Source of the DNA: Acidimicrobiia bacterium
GTDB lineage: Bacteria; Actinomycetota; Acidimicrobiia; Acidimicrobiales; UBA8592
NCBI GenBank assembly: GCA_030431575.1
Contig: JAUIIS010000005.1
Coordinates: 1-49,349 of the forward strand
DNA length: 49,349 nt
Direction: 5' to 3'
Positions 38,286 to 48,036 of this stretch are shown here, piece after piece (within the stretch, counting starts at the first letter, position 1; each line of letters opens with the position of its first letter). A program made the translations under genes and the position numbers. The notes beneath the pieces are model-generated. The model saw nothing but the letters and a program-made list of their open reading frames with translations, was not told where the DNA came from and ran no database searches.

Positions 38286-39941
38286 TCAGACGATCGCTTT
38301 TTCGACGTACGTGCCGAACTCGGATTCCATGGCCATCACGATTTCTTCTTCGGTGGCGTAGGTCTTGACGGCCTCGATGATGGAGGGCATCACGTTAGTT
38401 GTGGGCTCGGCCGCAGCAGCGGTTACGACGGCAAGTGCATCGGCAACCGCTGCATCGTTGCGGTCGGTCTTGACGTTGGCCAATCGCTTGAGCTGGTAGT
38501 CCTCGGTTTGGCTGTCGATGCGCAACAGGTTGCGGTCGCTGGGGTCGTCGCCTTCGGTGAAGTCGTTGACACCCACGATGATGCGACGGCCAGCGTTGAC
38601 CTCGCGCTCGAAGCGGTAGGCCGCGTCGGCGATCTCGCCAACGAAGTACCCATTTTCGATACCCACGTAGGTGCCTTCGAGGATGGACCCGTTACCAAGG
38701 TCGAGGAGGTGAGCAAAAATGTCTTCTGCCTGGCGTTCCATCTCGTCGGTCATCCACTCGACATAGGGGGCACCGCCTAGCGGGTCGGCCACGTTGGCCA
38801 CGCCGGTCTCGTGCGCCACGATCTGTTGGGTGCGCAGCGCAATGCGGGCCGCTTTCTCGGTGGGTAACGCCACCGCTTCGTCGAAGCTATCGGTGTGCAA
38901 CGACTGGGTGCCCCCAATGGCACCGGCCAATGCCTGGATGCCGACGCGAGCGATGTTGATTTCGGGCTGCTGCGCAGTGAGCGAAACCCCGGCTGTTTGG
39001 GTGTGGAACCGGCACAACATGGCGCGCTCGTCGGTGGCGCCGTAGCGCTCTTTCATCCAGCGAGCCCAGATGCGACGAGCGGCACGGAACTTGCCGATCT
39101 CCTCGAAGAAGTCGATGTGGCTGTTGAAGAAGAAGCTAAGCCGCTTGCCAAATTCGTTGACGTCTTGACCCTCGGCAATGGCGGCTTCGACGTAGGCAAA
39201 ACCGTTGGCCAATGTGAAGGCCAGCTCTTGTGCAGCGGTCGAGCCAGCCTCGCGAATGTGGTAGCCCGAGATAGACACTGGGTGCCAGCGCGGCATTTCG
39301 GTGGTCGTGTATTTCACCATGTCGGTGACGATCCGCATAGACGGCCGGGGAGGGTAGATGTACTCCTTTTGGGCTTGGTATTCCTTGAGGATGTCGTTCT
39401 GGATCGTGCCAGCCAGCTTGTCGGTGGGCACGCCTTGTTTCTCGGCCACTGCGACGTACATGGCCAACAGGATGGCGGCTGGGCCGTTGATGGTCATGGA
39501 CGTGGACACACCAGACAGGTCAATGCCGTCGAAGAGGTCTTCCATGTCGGCCAAGGTGTCGACGGCTACGCCCGCACGGCCAACCTCGCCCAGCGACCAT
39601 TCGGAGTCGGAGTCGCGGCCCATGAGGGTGGGCATGTCGAACGCGGTGGATAGGCCGGTGCCGCCGTGGCGCAGGAGTTCTTTGAAGCGAGCGTTGGTGT
39701 CTTCAGCAGTTCCGAACCCCGCAAACATGCGCATGGTCCAAAGACGAGACCGGTACATGGTGGGGTAGACACCGCGGGTGTAGGGGTACTGGCCGGGGTA
39801 GGGGCCATCGCCGTAGACGGGTTCAACGGGTACGCCCGACATGGTCTCGAAGGGAACGTCGCGCAATGGGGTAGCGCCGTAGGCCTCAAGCCACGAGGCC
39901 TTCAGTTCTTCGTTGGTTGGCGTGCTGGATTCGTCGGTCAC
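38286..39941 (-). CDS. Acyl-CoA mutase (methylmalonyl-CoA mutase family) large subunit
   Basis: TRGVYPTMYRSRLWTMRMFAGFGTAEDTN, AGTIQNDILKEY, YIYPPRPSMRIVTDM, SISGYHIREAGSTA, GGTQSLHTDSFDEA. Confidence 0.94.
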   Translation of the reverse strand: MTDESSTPTNEELKASWLEAYGATPLRDVPFETMSGVPVEPVYGDGPYPGQYPYTRGVYPTMYRSRLWTMRMFAGFGTAEDTNARFKELLRHGGTGLSTAFDMPTLMGRDSDSEWSLGEVGRAGVAVDTLADMEDLFDGIDLSGVSTSMTINGPAAILLAMYVAVAEKQGVPTDKLAGTIQNDILKEYQAQKEYIYPPRPSMRIVTDMVKYTTTEMPRWHPVSISGYHIREAGSTAAQELAFTLANGFAYVEAAIAEGQDVNEFGKRLSFFFNSHIDFFEEIGKFRAARRIWARWMKERYGATDERAMLCRFHTQTAGVSLTAQQPEINIARVGIQALAGAIGGTQSLHTDSFDEAVALPTEKAARIALRTQQIVAHETGVANVADPLGGAPYVEWMTDEMERQAEDIFAHLLDLGNGSILEGTYVGIENGYFVGEIADAAYRFEREVNAGRRIIVGVNDFTEGDDPSDRNLLRIDSQTEDYQLKRLANVKTDRNDAAVADALAVVTAAAAEPTTNVMPSIIEAVKTYATEEEIVMAMESEFGTYVEKAIV

Positions 39942-39960
39942 GATGTCGATCCTGATTTAG

Positions 39961-39972
39961 TTGGACGTCCAA
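39961..39972. promoter_or_regulatory. 12-bp perfect palindrome TTGGACGTCCAA between mutase operon and MarR gene
   Basis: Direct reading; 20 nt upstream of the mutase start and immediately upstream of the divergent MarR gene. Confidence 0.7.
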
Positions 39973-39985
39973 GTAGTTGGGTCCT

Positions 39986-40489
39986 ATGGTACACGCGATG
40001 TCGTTGCGGTTCGACCCCATCTCTGAAGCCCGAAAAAACTGGGGACAGGCTGGCTGGGGTGCCGTGGATGCCATGGCGGCAGCCACGTCGATAACCCGGG
40101 CCCACCAGATCCTGCTTGGTCGCATAAACGCCGTGCTGGGGCCATTGGGTCTGAACTTCAGCCGCTTCGAAGCGTTGGCCCTTTTGCGGTTCAGTCGCAA
40201 GCAAGAACTCCCGCTGGGCAAGATCGGCGAACGACTGCAGGTGCACCCCACCAGCGTTACTAACACTATCGACCGGCTACAACGCGACGGCCTCGTGCAG
40301 CGGGTGGCACACCCCACCGATGGACGGGCCACATTGGCCCGCCTCACCCCCGAAGGTCGAAAGCGGGTAGAGGCTGCCCAAGAGGCCTTGGCCAAGATTG
40401 AGTTTGGCTTCAGCGGCCTCGACGTGCGGGCCCTCAACCGGCTTGACACCGACATCAAACAGCTCCGACAACAGGCCGGCGACTTCTAA
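39986..40489 (+). CDS. MarR family transcriptional regulator
   Basis: LGKIGERLQVHPTSVTNTIDRLQRDGLVQRVAHPTDGRATLARLTPEGRKRVEAA winged helix; exact start uncertain. Confidence 0.92.
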   Translation: MVHAMSLRFDPISEARKNWGQAGWGAVDAMAAATSITRAHQILLGRINAVLGPLGLNFSRFEALALLRFSRKQELPLGKIGERLQVHPTSVTNTIDRLQRDGLVQRVAHPTDGRATLARLTPEGRKRVEAAQEALAKIEFGFSGLDVRALNRLDTDIKQLRQQAGDF

Positions 40490-40523
40490 CTCAAGAGCGT
40501 GCCGGGGATGCCGATTGCCATGT

Positions 40524-41495
40524 GTGGTCAATCCTCCTGAATCCACGGCCGCGCCCGGCCGCTCGTTGTCACCATGGCTGGTGGTGGGTTGGGTCGGCGT
40601 TGTGCTGGTCCTGTTGTTGACAGTCCTGGACCACGGGCCTGTTGGGTTGACCGTCGTTGGGTTGCTCACCGGGCTGCTGTTTACCCGTGACCCTTCCGTC
40701 GCCAGTGCCTTGCGGGTTACCCGCGACTGGCTGGGCATGCTGCTCTTTCTGGCGTTCTATGGCAACAGCTTTGCCGTCGCCGACACCATGGGCATGCCGG
40801 TGCAAGAACGGTCGGTCATCGCCATCGACGAGTTCTTGGGCTTTGGCGAAAGCTGGGTCCACCGCACTCAGCGACTCATCAACTGGAACGCAGATCCCGC
40901 CTGGTGGGAAGTGCTGTTCCCACTGTTCTATGCCAGCCACTTCCTCGTATCGTTTGCCACCTTGGCCACGCTTTACGTCTCGAACCGTAGCCGCTGGAAG
41001 CAGTACATGATCCGCTGGGTCACGCTGTCGTTTGTGGGATTGGTGGGGTATGTAACCATGCCAACCGTGCCGCCGTGGATGGCATCAGAGAACGGCACCG
41101 TGGCGTTTGTCCACGAAGGCAACCCCAGAGGCTGGAGCGTTGTGGACGGCCAAGCAATCAGCGAACTGTTCACCTTCGGCCGAGATGCCCTGAACCCCAT
41201 CGCCGCAATGCCCAGCTTGCACGCCGCGTACCCCATGCTGTTGCTGGTCCTGTTCTGGCCCACGCGGGGCTATGTGATGCGAGCGGTCCTGGTTGTTTAC
41301 TGCGCCTTCATGGCGCTGACGTTGGTTATCACTGGACAGCACTGGCTAATCGACGTGTTTGCCGGATGGGCCTGCGCCATTGCCGTGCACACCTTCTTCA
41401 ACTGGCGTGAGGCCTCCAAGCAAGGCGAAACCGTCCCCTCTTCTCAGCTGATCCGACCCGCAGCCCGAGCCGCTTCTTCGGCTGCGGTTACCTGA
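40524..41495 (+). CDS. PAP2-superfamily membrane phosphatase / inositol-phosphoryl transferase-like protein (GTG start)
   Basis: NPIAAMPSLHAAYPMLLL and GQHWLIDVFAGW PAP2 motifs; multi-TM. Confidence 0.82.
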   Translation: MVNPPESTAAPGRSLSPWLVVGWVGVVLVLLLTVLDHGPVGLTVVGLLTGLLFTRDPSVASALRVTRDWLGMLLFLAFYGNSFAVADTMGMPVQERSVIAIDEFLGFGESWVHRTQRLINWNADPAWWEVLFPLFYASHFLVSFATLATLYVSNRSRWKQYMIRWVTLSFVGLVGYVTMPTVPPWMASENGTVAFVHEGNPRGWSVVDGQAISELFTFGRDALNPIAAMPSLHAAYPMLLLVLFWPTRGYVMRAVLVVYCAFMALTLVITGQHWLIDVFAGWACAIAVHTFFNWREASKQGETVPSSQLIRPAARAASSAAVT

Positions 41496-43243
41496 GCCTC
41501 CACCAAGTCCAAGCCCGCATCCCAGAATGACGGATCCTCGAGGTCGCAGTCGACAATGCGGCCCAACTCTTCAGGAGGCAGCGAACCACCCGCAGCAAGC
41601 AGCTCTAGGTACTGGGGGATGAACGTCTCACCCTTTGCCTGGTAACGGCTGTACACCGACAACGCCAAGAGCTGGCCGTAGGCGTAGGCATACACGTACC
41701 CAGGGCTGCCAATGAAGTGCGGGATGTAGCTCCACCAGCTGCGGTAGTTGTCGGTTATCTCCACGGCGTCGCCCATCAGATCGCGCTGGGACTGCGCCCA
41801 AAGGTCGCCGAACTTCTCAACCGACAGTTCGCCCTCGGTGCGGCGTGTGGTGTGTACCGAGTCCTCAAACCGGTTCATGGCCACCTGGCGGAAGACCGTG
41901 GCAATGGAGCCTTCCACCGACTCGGCTAGCAGCGCGAGGCGTTCGTTTGGCTCGTGGGTCATCTCGAGCAGTCGTTCGAACGTCACGGTTTCGCCAAACA
42001 CCGACGCCGTCTCGGCCAGCGTAAGGGGAGTGAAGTGGTGGTAGATGCCTTTGGGTTGCGCCCACACGGCGTGCAGGCCATGACCTAGTTCGTGTGCCAG
42101 CGTCATGACGTCACGACGCTTGCCGGTCCAGTTCAGGAACACGTAAGGGTGATGCTCGGGGACCGTGTAGGCACAAAATGCGCCGGGCCGTTTGCCGGGC
42201 GAGGCCGGCGCATCGATCCAGCCTTCGTCAATAAAGCGTTGCGCACCGTCGGCCATCTCGGGTGAGAAGGAGCGGTACGAGTCCAAGACGATGCGGGTGC
42301 CTTCGTCCCAACCAATCACCTCGGTGCTCTCGGCTAGCGAGGCCACTCGGTCGTAGTCGGCCAGTTTGTCGATGCCAAGTATGTCGCCCTTTAGCTTGTA
42401 CCAGCGGCGGGCAATGTCGTACCGGTTCACGACCGCGTCGATGAGCGCTTGGACCGAGGCATCGCTGGCTTCGTTCGACAGGTTGCGGGCTGAGATCCAC
42501 GACGGGTAGTTGCGCAGCCGATCGTCGGTTGCTTTGTCGGCGGCAATGGTGTTGAACACGTAGGCGCGGGTACGAAGGCCTGGTTCGAGGCCGTCGGTCA
42601 CCGCTTGCGCAGCTTCGGCGCGCACCTCGCGGTTGGGGTCGGCCAGGCGAGAAAGGGCCGCCTCAATCGTTGAGCCGGGTGCATCGGGCAGGTCGACGGT
42701 GATTGACGAGCTGAGTTCGGAGAACAACCGAACCCAAGCGTTTACGCCAGTCACGGCCTTCTCGGTCAACACCTTCTCTTCGTCTTCGTTGAGCACGTGT
42801 GGCTGGTAGCGCCGCATCGAGCGCAGATAGTGGGCGCAAAAGTCAAGGGCCGGGTCGCTCAGTACCTGGTCGGCTGCCTCGTCTTCGATGGCTACCCATT
42901 CCAGCTCAAAAAAGATCAGCTTGGTCCCCACCGCAGTGGAGCGTTCCTCAACCCGTTGCATCAGCGCGCCGTGTTCGGGGTTGGCGGTGTCTGCCGAAAA
43001 CTTGAGCTGTGCGTAGTTGCCCGCCCGCCCAAGCAACTCTTGCAGCTTGGCCGACTTGGTCATGTACTCCGCGAGTTGGCTGCTGGAGAAACCAGCCACC
43101 TGACCTCGCGCCGAGGCCAGATCGTCGGCCAACGTGTCGGCCGCACGCAGCAGCTCATCAATGGTCTGACCGTTGAGTAGCGATTCAAGATCCCAACGAA
43201 CGTGCGCTGCGGTGAGGTCGGTGCTGGTGTCAGTTTCGCTCAT
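41444..43243 (-). CDS. pepF: Oligoendopeptidase F family M3 metallopeptidase
   Basis: DVMTLAHELGHGLHAVWAQ zinc motif HELGH; IGSPGYVYAYAYGQLLALSVYSRYQ. Confidence 0.93.
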   Translation of the reverse strand: MSETDTSTDLTAAHVRWDLESLLNGQTIDELLRAADTLADDLASARGQVAGFSSSQLAEYMTKSAKLQELLGRAGNYAQLKFSADTANPEHGALMQRVEERSTAVGTKLIFFELEWVAIEDEAADQVLSDPALDFCAHYLRSMRRYQPHVLNEDEEKVLTEKAVTGVNAWVRLFSELSSSITVDLPDAPGSTIEAALSRLADPNREVRAEAAQAVTDGLEPGLRTRAYVFNTIAADKATDDRLRNYPSWISARNLSNEASDASVQALIDAVVNRYDIARRWYKLKGDILGIDKLADYDRVASLAESTEVIGWDEGTRIVLDSYRSFSPEMADGAQRFIDEGWIDAPASPGKRPGAFCAYTVPEHHPYVFLNWTGKRRDVMTLAHELGHGLHAVWAQPKGIYHHFTPLTLAETASVFGETVTFERLLEMTHEPNERLALLAESVEGSIATVFRQVAMNRFEDSVHTTRRTEGELSVEKFGDLWAQSQRDLMGDAVEITDNYRSWWSYIPHFIGSPGYVYAYAYGQLLALSVYSRYQAKGETFIPQYLELLAAGGSLPPEELGRIVDCDLEDPSFWDAGLDLVEAQVTAAEEAARAAGRIS

Positions 43244-43303
43244 GTTCAAATCGTACCGGCGCACTCTTGCTCACAGCGGGCAGATCCAGGCCGATAGTGC
43301 TAG

Positions 43304-44068
43304 ATGAACGGACGGCTGACGCTCACGATTGCAGCGACCTTCGCAGCGATCCTCCTGGTAGTGGGCTGTGGTGGCTCTCCCGCGAACCAGGAGCCAGTTG
43401 CGATGCCTGCGGCCGAGGATGCTGAACCACCAAAGGAACTAGCCCTTGTGGCTACCGACCTGTTGCTCGCAGGACCTACCGAACTGAACGTGGTGCCGGG
43501 CGAGACCTTCACCATTGCCCACGTCATGAAGAACCCCTCAAGTGGCCGCGTCAGCGCAGGCCTTGTTGCTCGACCAAGCAGCGACCGGCTGCTCGTCGAC
43601 CCACTGGTTAGCTCGCTGCGGCTCGAGTCCGGTGAGGCGCGCGGCTTTGGTGTGGAGGTTGTCGTCCCGGCAGACGCCGAAGTGGGCACGACCTACACGT
43701 TCAAGCTGACCGCTGGAACGACCGGAGGTACTCAGCCAGCCACGCACACCGTGAACTTGGCCGTGGTCGACGTTGCCGGTCAGCGGCCAACGATCGGCCC
43801 GGTGTCGGGAGAGACCACCACCAACGAGCAAGTGTCTATGTACGTCCTTGCCTCTGCATCAGATTCCGACGCCAACCTCGACCAGGCGTCGCTGGGGGTG
43901 GTATGGCACGGTTTTGTCTCCGACGACGTTTCCGCAGCAAATGGCACCGTGACCTATGTGCCGTTCAAAGACGTGACGGGCACCGATGCAGTGATCTACC
44001 AGCTTTGTGACCTCGAAGGGCTATGCGCCACCGCTGTGGCCGAGATCACGATCAATAGCGACGGCTGA
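43304..44068 (+). CDS. Putative lipoprotein with Ig-like C-terminal region
   Basis: MNGRLTLTIAATFAAILLVVGCGGS signal peptide with lipobox; C-terminal SLGVVWHGFVSDDVSAANGTVTYVPFKDVTGTDAVIYQLCD. Confidence 0.75.
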   Translation: MNGRLTLTIAATFAAILLVVGCGGSPANQEPVAMPAAEDAEPPKELALVATDLLLAGPTELNVVPGETFTIAHVMKNPSSGRVSAGLVARPSSDRLLVDPLVSSLRLESGEARGFGVEVVVPADAEVGTTYTFKLTAGTTGGTQPATHTVNLAVVDVAGQRPTIGPVSGETTTNEQVSMYVLASASDSDANLDQASLGVVWHGFVSDDVSAANGTVTYVPFKDVTGTDAVIYQLCDLEGLCATAVAEITINSDG

Positions 44069-44069
44069 G

Positions 44070-45326
44070 CTAGAGCAGCTCGCCAACCGCGTGGATGAGC
44101 GTGCCCACCAGGCCACCAACCACGGTGCCGTTGATACGGATGAACTGAAGGTCGTGGCCAACCTGAAGCTCAATGCGCTCGCTGGTCTGTTCGGCATCCC
44201 AACGTTCGACCGTGGTGGAGATCAAGTTCGCAACCTCGCTGCCCGACTGCTCGATCCCGTAGCGGACAACCGACTCGATCCATCCGTCGACCTTGGCCTG
44301 AAGCAGCGGGTCGCTGGCCAGGCTTTGCCCGGCGCGCATGATGGTCTCTTCGACCTTCTGGCGGAACTCTGACTCTGGGTCCTCGGCTGCTGCAATGAGG
44401 CTGGCCTTGATCTGGTCCCAAAGCGAGTCCAGCCAGGCACGCACCTCGGGATGGTCCAAAAGTTGTGCCTTGAACTCTTCGCCCTTTGCCTCATAGGCCG
44501 GCGACGATTTGAGGTCTTCGGCGAATGCTCTGACCTTTGTGTCCACGAGTGTGCGTACTTCGTGGTCGGGCGTGGCCAACACGTCGGCTGCGAAGCTGAC
44601 CACACCGGACTGGATTTTGTCGAAGACCCGGTCGTCGATGGCCTCGGGGACCCACCAAGGCGATTCCTCGTACAGCCGAGCCCGCAAAACGGTGGCGTTC
44701 TCTTGCACCAGTGTGGTGGCACCGTGCAACACCGAATCCAGAGCGGCTTGATGATGGCCACCTTCGATCGCCGCTTCCATGGCCTTCGACGCCAGCAACG
44801 TCACCGGAAGTTGCTCAAGTCGGCGGCGCAACATGCTTTCGATGCTGGCCGCAACCTCGTCGTCTTGGAGCATCTCGCTGACACCAGTGATGGCCGCAGC
44901 TGACTGCGACCCCAGACGAGCAGCGTTGTCCGCCTCAGACAGCCACATACCCGCCCGCTTGGCGATGCCGTAGCTGTTGACCCGCTCGGCCACCATGTCT
45001 GGCTCCAAGAAGTTCTCTTGGACAAAGATGCCCAGGCTGGAGCCGATGGCGTCTTTGCGGCGCGGGATGATGGCGGTGTGCGGGATGGGCAGGCCAAGGG
45101 GATGGCGAAAGAGTGCAGTTACCGCAAACCAGTCGGCGACACCGCCCACCATGGCTGCCTCAGCGGCGGCTTCGACATAGCCAGCCCAGCCTTCGCTGTC
45201 GGTTGCGGTGCGCATCACCACAAAGATGGCGGTGACAAGCACTAACAGCGCGCTGGCTCGCAGTTTCATGCGGCGCAGTTCGGCGGCCTTTGCGGGGTCA
45301 TCGGTGCCCTGGAACGTTGTTGCCAC
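44070..45326 (-). CDS. DUF445 family membrane protein
   Basis: AAAEAAMVGGVADWFAVTALFRHPLGLPIPHTAIIPRRKDAIGSSLGIFVQENFL. Confidence 0.9.
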   Translation of the reverse strand: MATTFQGTDDPAKAAELRRMKLRASALLVLVTAIFVVMRTATDSEGWAGYVEAAAEAAMVGGVADWFAVTALFRHPLGLPIPHTAIIPRRKDAIGSSLGIFVQENFLEPDMVAERVNSYGIAKRAGMWLSEADNAARLGSQSAAAITGVSEMLQDDEVAASIESMLRRRLEQLPVTLLASKAMEAAIEGGHHQAALDSVLHGATTLVQENATVLRARLYEESPWWVPEAIDDRVFDKIQSGVVSFAADVLATPDHEVRTLVDTKVRAFAEDLKSSPAYEAKGEEFKAQLLDHPEVRAWLDSLWDQIKASLIAAAEDPESEFRQKVEETIMRAGQSLASDPLLQAKVDGWIESVVRYGIEQSGSEVANLISTTVERWDAEQTSERIELQVGHDLQFIRINGTVVGGLVGTLIHAVGELL

Positions 45327-45415
45327 AGTTCGGCCATTGTAGAGGCCGCTTTACTAGGTACCGGCGCCCGCACTCAGCTACCGTTCCCGTCGAGCCAACC
45401 ACCTTTGGAGCAGCG

Positions 45416-47122
45416 TTGTACCAAGAACTCAAAGAAGCCTGGAGTCAACTCACCGCACCAGGAGCCCCCTTCGAGATCAAAGAAACTGAAGTTCGCGGCG
45501 TCACCATTCGCGAATACGCCTCGGCCCCACCCAGTTTGCGTGACATGTGGTTGATGAGCGCGGCGCACGGCGACAACGACTACCTGGTCTACAACGACGA
45601 GCGCATCAGCTACACCGAGGCCCACCGCCAAGTTGCCCAAATCGCCAACTGGCTGAAGGCCCAAGGCGTGCAACCCGGCCAACGCGTAGCCATTGCCATG
45701 CGCAACTATCCCGAGTGGATGCTGGCCTACTGGGCCTGTGTCAGCAGTGGCATTGCTTGCGTGGGCATGAACGCATGGTGGACCGGACCCGAGATGGTCT
45801 ATGGCATCACCGACGCGGACCCGCAGGTCATCATTGTCGATGCCGAACGTCTCGAGCGCCTCCAGCCCCACCTTGAAGAGATCGGCGACCGCACCTTTGT
45901 TGGCGTGCGCCTGCCCGAACCCGCTGAGGGCGTGACCCCGTGGTCAGACCTCACCGTTGGCGACGCCCCGTTGCCCGAAGCCACCATCGACGGCGACGAC
46001 GATGCCTGCATTTTCTACACCTCAGGGACCACGGGCCGCCCCAAGGGTGCCCAGCTCACCCATCGCGGGTGTGTCAACAACGCCATGAGTCTGGCCTTCT
46101 CAGCTAGCGTGCAAGGCGCTGCGCTTGCAGCTGTTGCTGCCGCCAAGGGCGAGGCACCTGCGGCAGAATCCACGCTGCAACCGGCCGCACTGGTCATTAC
46201 GCCCCTGTTCCACGTCACTGCAAACAACTGCGTAGCTCATGCCATGACCCTCACCGGCGGCAAGCTGGTGCACCTCTACAAGTGGGACCCAACGGAAGCC
46301 CTTCGCCTTATCGAGGCCGAAAAGGTCACCGCCATGAGCGGAGTACCGGTGCAGTCTCGAGAAGTCATTGGCCACCCCGACTTCCACAAGTACGACACGT
46401 CCTCGCTGCAATCCATGGGCGGCGGTGGAGCGCAGCTTCAACCCGATCTGGTGCAAAAGATCGATGACACGGTCGAGACCGCACGACCCTCCACCGGGTA
46501 CGGCATGACCGAAACCTGCGGCATCATCACCGCAATCGCCACCGACTTCTTTGTGGATCGCCCGGCCTCTGCGGGCCCGGCCATGCCTTGTTATGAGGCC
46601 AAGGTTGTCGACAGCGAAGGCAACGCCTTGCCTGTGGGCGAAGTGGGCGAGCTTTGGGTCAAAGGTGCTCAGGTCATCAAGGGCTACCTCAACCGTCCCG
46701 AGGCCACCGCCGAAGACATCACCGACGGGTGGCTGCACACCGGCGACGTTGCCCGATTGGACGAAGACAACTTCATCTACATTGTCGACCGGGCCAAAGA
46801 CATGGTCATCCGTGGAGGCGAGAACATCTACTGCGCCGAGGTAGAGACCGCCATCTTCACCCACGATGCCGTGGCCGAATGCACCGTGTTTGGGGTCGAA
46901 GACGAACGCATGGGCGAAGAAGTAGGTGCCGCAGTGGTGTTGTCGGCCACGCCGGGCCAACTCAGCGCCGACGAACTTCGAGCGCACCTCGCCGTTTCGC
47001 TCGCTAAGTTCAAGATCCCGCGCTACATCTGGTTCCTCGACGATGCGCTTCCCCGCAACGCATCTGGCAAGTTCCTCAAGCGCGAGCTACGCGACACGCT
47101 CGATCCCCAAGACGCAAGCTAA
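45416..47122 (+). CDS. AMP-dependent acyl-CoA synthetase (start uncertain; TTG at 45416 with GGAG upstream)
   Basis: CIFYTSGTTGRPKGAQLTHRG, GYGMTETCG, GWLHTGDVARLDEDNFIYIVDRAKDMVIRGGENIY. Confidence 0.93.
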   Translation: MYQELKEAWSQLTAPGAPFEIKETEVRGVTIREYASAPPSLRDMWLMSAAHGDNDYLVYNDERISYTEAHRQVAQIANWLKAQGVQPGQRVAIAMRNYPEWMLAYWACVSSGIACVGMNAWWTGPEMVYGITDADPQVIIVDAERLERLQPHLEEIGDRTFVGVRLPEPAEGVTPWSDLTVGDAPLPEATIDGDDDACIFYTSGTTGRPKGAQLTHRGCVNNAMSLAFSASVQGAALAAVAAAKGEAPAAESTLQPAALVITPLFHVTANNCVAHAMTLTGGKLVHLYKWDPTEALRLIEAEKVTAMSGVPVQSREVIGHPDFHKYDTSSLQSMGGGGAQLQPDLVQKIDDTVETARPSTGYGMTETCGIITAIATDFFVDRPASAGPAMPCYEAKVVDSEGNALPVGEVGELWVKGAQVIKGYLNRPEATAEDITDGWLHTGDVARLDEDNFIYIVDRAKDMVIRGGENIYCAEVETAIFTHDAVAECTVFGVEDERMGEEVGAAVVLSATPGQLSADELRAHLAVSLAKFKIPRYIWFLDDALPRNASGKFLKRELRDTLDPQDAS

Positions 47123-47138
47123 CCAAGAAAGCGCTCAC

Positions 47139-48029
47139 ATGAACCTCGGAATCTTTGGCTCCGCCAACACTGTTACCGCCCTCGAAGCACAGATCAAGCG
47201 GGTAGGTGAACTTGGCTACGGCTCGTTCTGGATGCCTCAGATCTTCGACCTCGATGCGTTGACCGCCATTGCGGCAATGGCGCGTACTGTGCCCGACATC
47301 CGCATGGGTACCGCCGTCATCCCCACGTACCCACGCCATCCCATGATGTTGGCCCAGCAGGCCCTCACCGTTAACCAACTGGCCGAGGGTCGCCTCGACC
47401 TTGGTATTGGCCTCTCGCACAAGCCAGTAGTCGAAGGCATGTGGGGCATCTCGTTCGACAAGCCGGTTGGCCACATGAATGACTACCTCACCATCTTGGG
47501 TGCGTTGTTGCACGAGGGGCAGATCTCCCACGGAGGCGAGCACCTCACCAGCCGCGGCGGTATCGGCGTCAAGGCTGAAGCACCGCCAGTACTGGTTGCT
47601 GCCCTTGGCCCCCAGATGCTCAAGCTTGCTGGGCGCCTCGCCGACGGCACCATCACCTGGATGACGGGCCCGGTCACCCTCAACGAGTTGACGGCACCCA
47701 CCATCAACCAGGCGGCCGCAGACGCCGACCGTCCGACGCCACAGGTCATCAGCGCGGTGCCCGTGTGCATCACCGACGACATCGCTGGCGCGGAAGCCTC
47801 GGCTGCGGCCAACTTCGGCTTCTACGGCGACCTGCCGTCGTACCGGGCCATGCTTGACCGCGAAGGTTTCGAGAAGTCCCAAGATATTGCGCTCATTGGC
47901 AGCTTCGACAAGGTGGCCGAAGGCCTCCAGAAGTACGCCGATGCCGGTGCAACAACGGTTGTGGCCAGCATCTTTGGTACCCCCGAAGACACCGCTCGCT
48001 CAACCGAAGAACTAGCCCAACTTCTCTAG
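47139..48029 (+). CDS. LLM-class (F420-dependent-like) oxidoreductase
   Basis: MNLGIFGSANTVTALEAQIKRVGELGYGSFWMPQIFDLDALTAIAAMA, IRMGTAVIPTYPRHPMMLAQQALTVNQL. Confidence 0.88.
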   Translation: MNLGIFGSANTVTALEAQIKRVGELGYGSFWMPQIFDLDALTAIAAMARTVPDIRMGTAVIPTYPRHPMMLAQQALTVNQLAEGRLDLGIGLSHKPVVEGMWGISFDKPVGHMNDYLTILGALLHEGQISHGGEHLTSRGGIGVKAEAPPVLVAALGPQMLKLAGRLADGTITWMTGPVTLNELTAPTINQAAADADRPTPQVISAVPVCITDDIAGAEASAAANFGFYGDLPSYRAMLDREGFEKSQDIALIGSFDKVAEGLQKYADAGATTVVASIFGTPEDTARSTEELAQLL

Positions 48030-48036
48030 ATAGCTG

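Noticed and set aside
45290-45415. Extended N-terminus of the acyl-CoA synthetase from 45290
   Set aside because: Would overlap the divergent DUF445 start and encodes a non-conserved R/P/H-rich stretch; a TTG at 45416 with GGAG upstream is more plausible.
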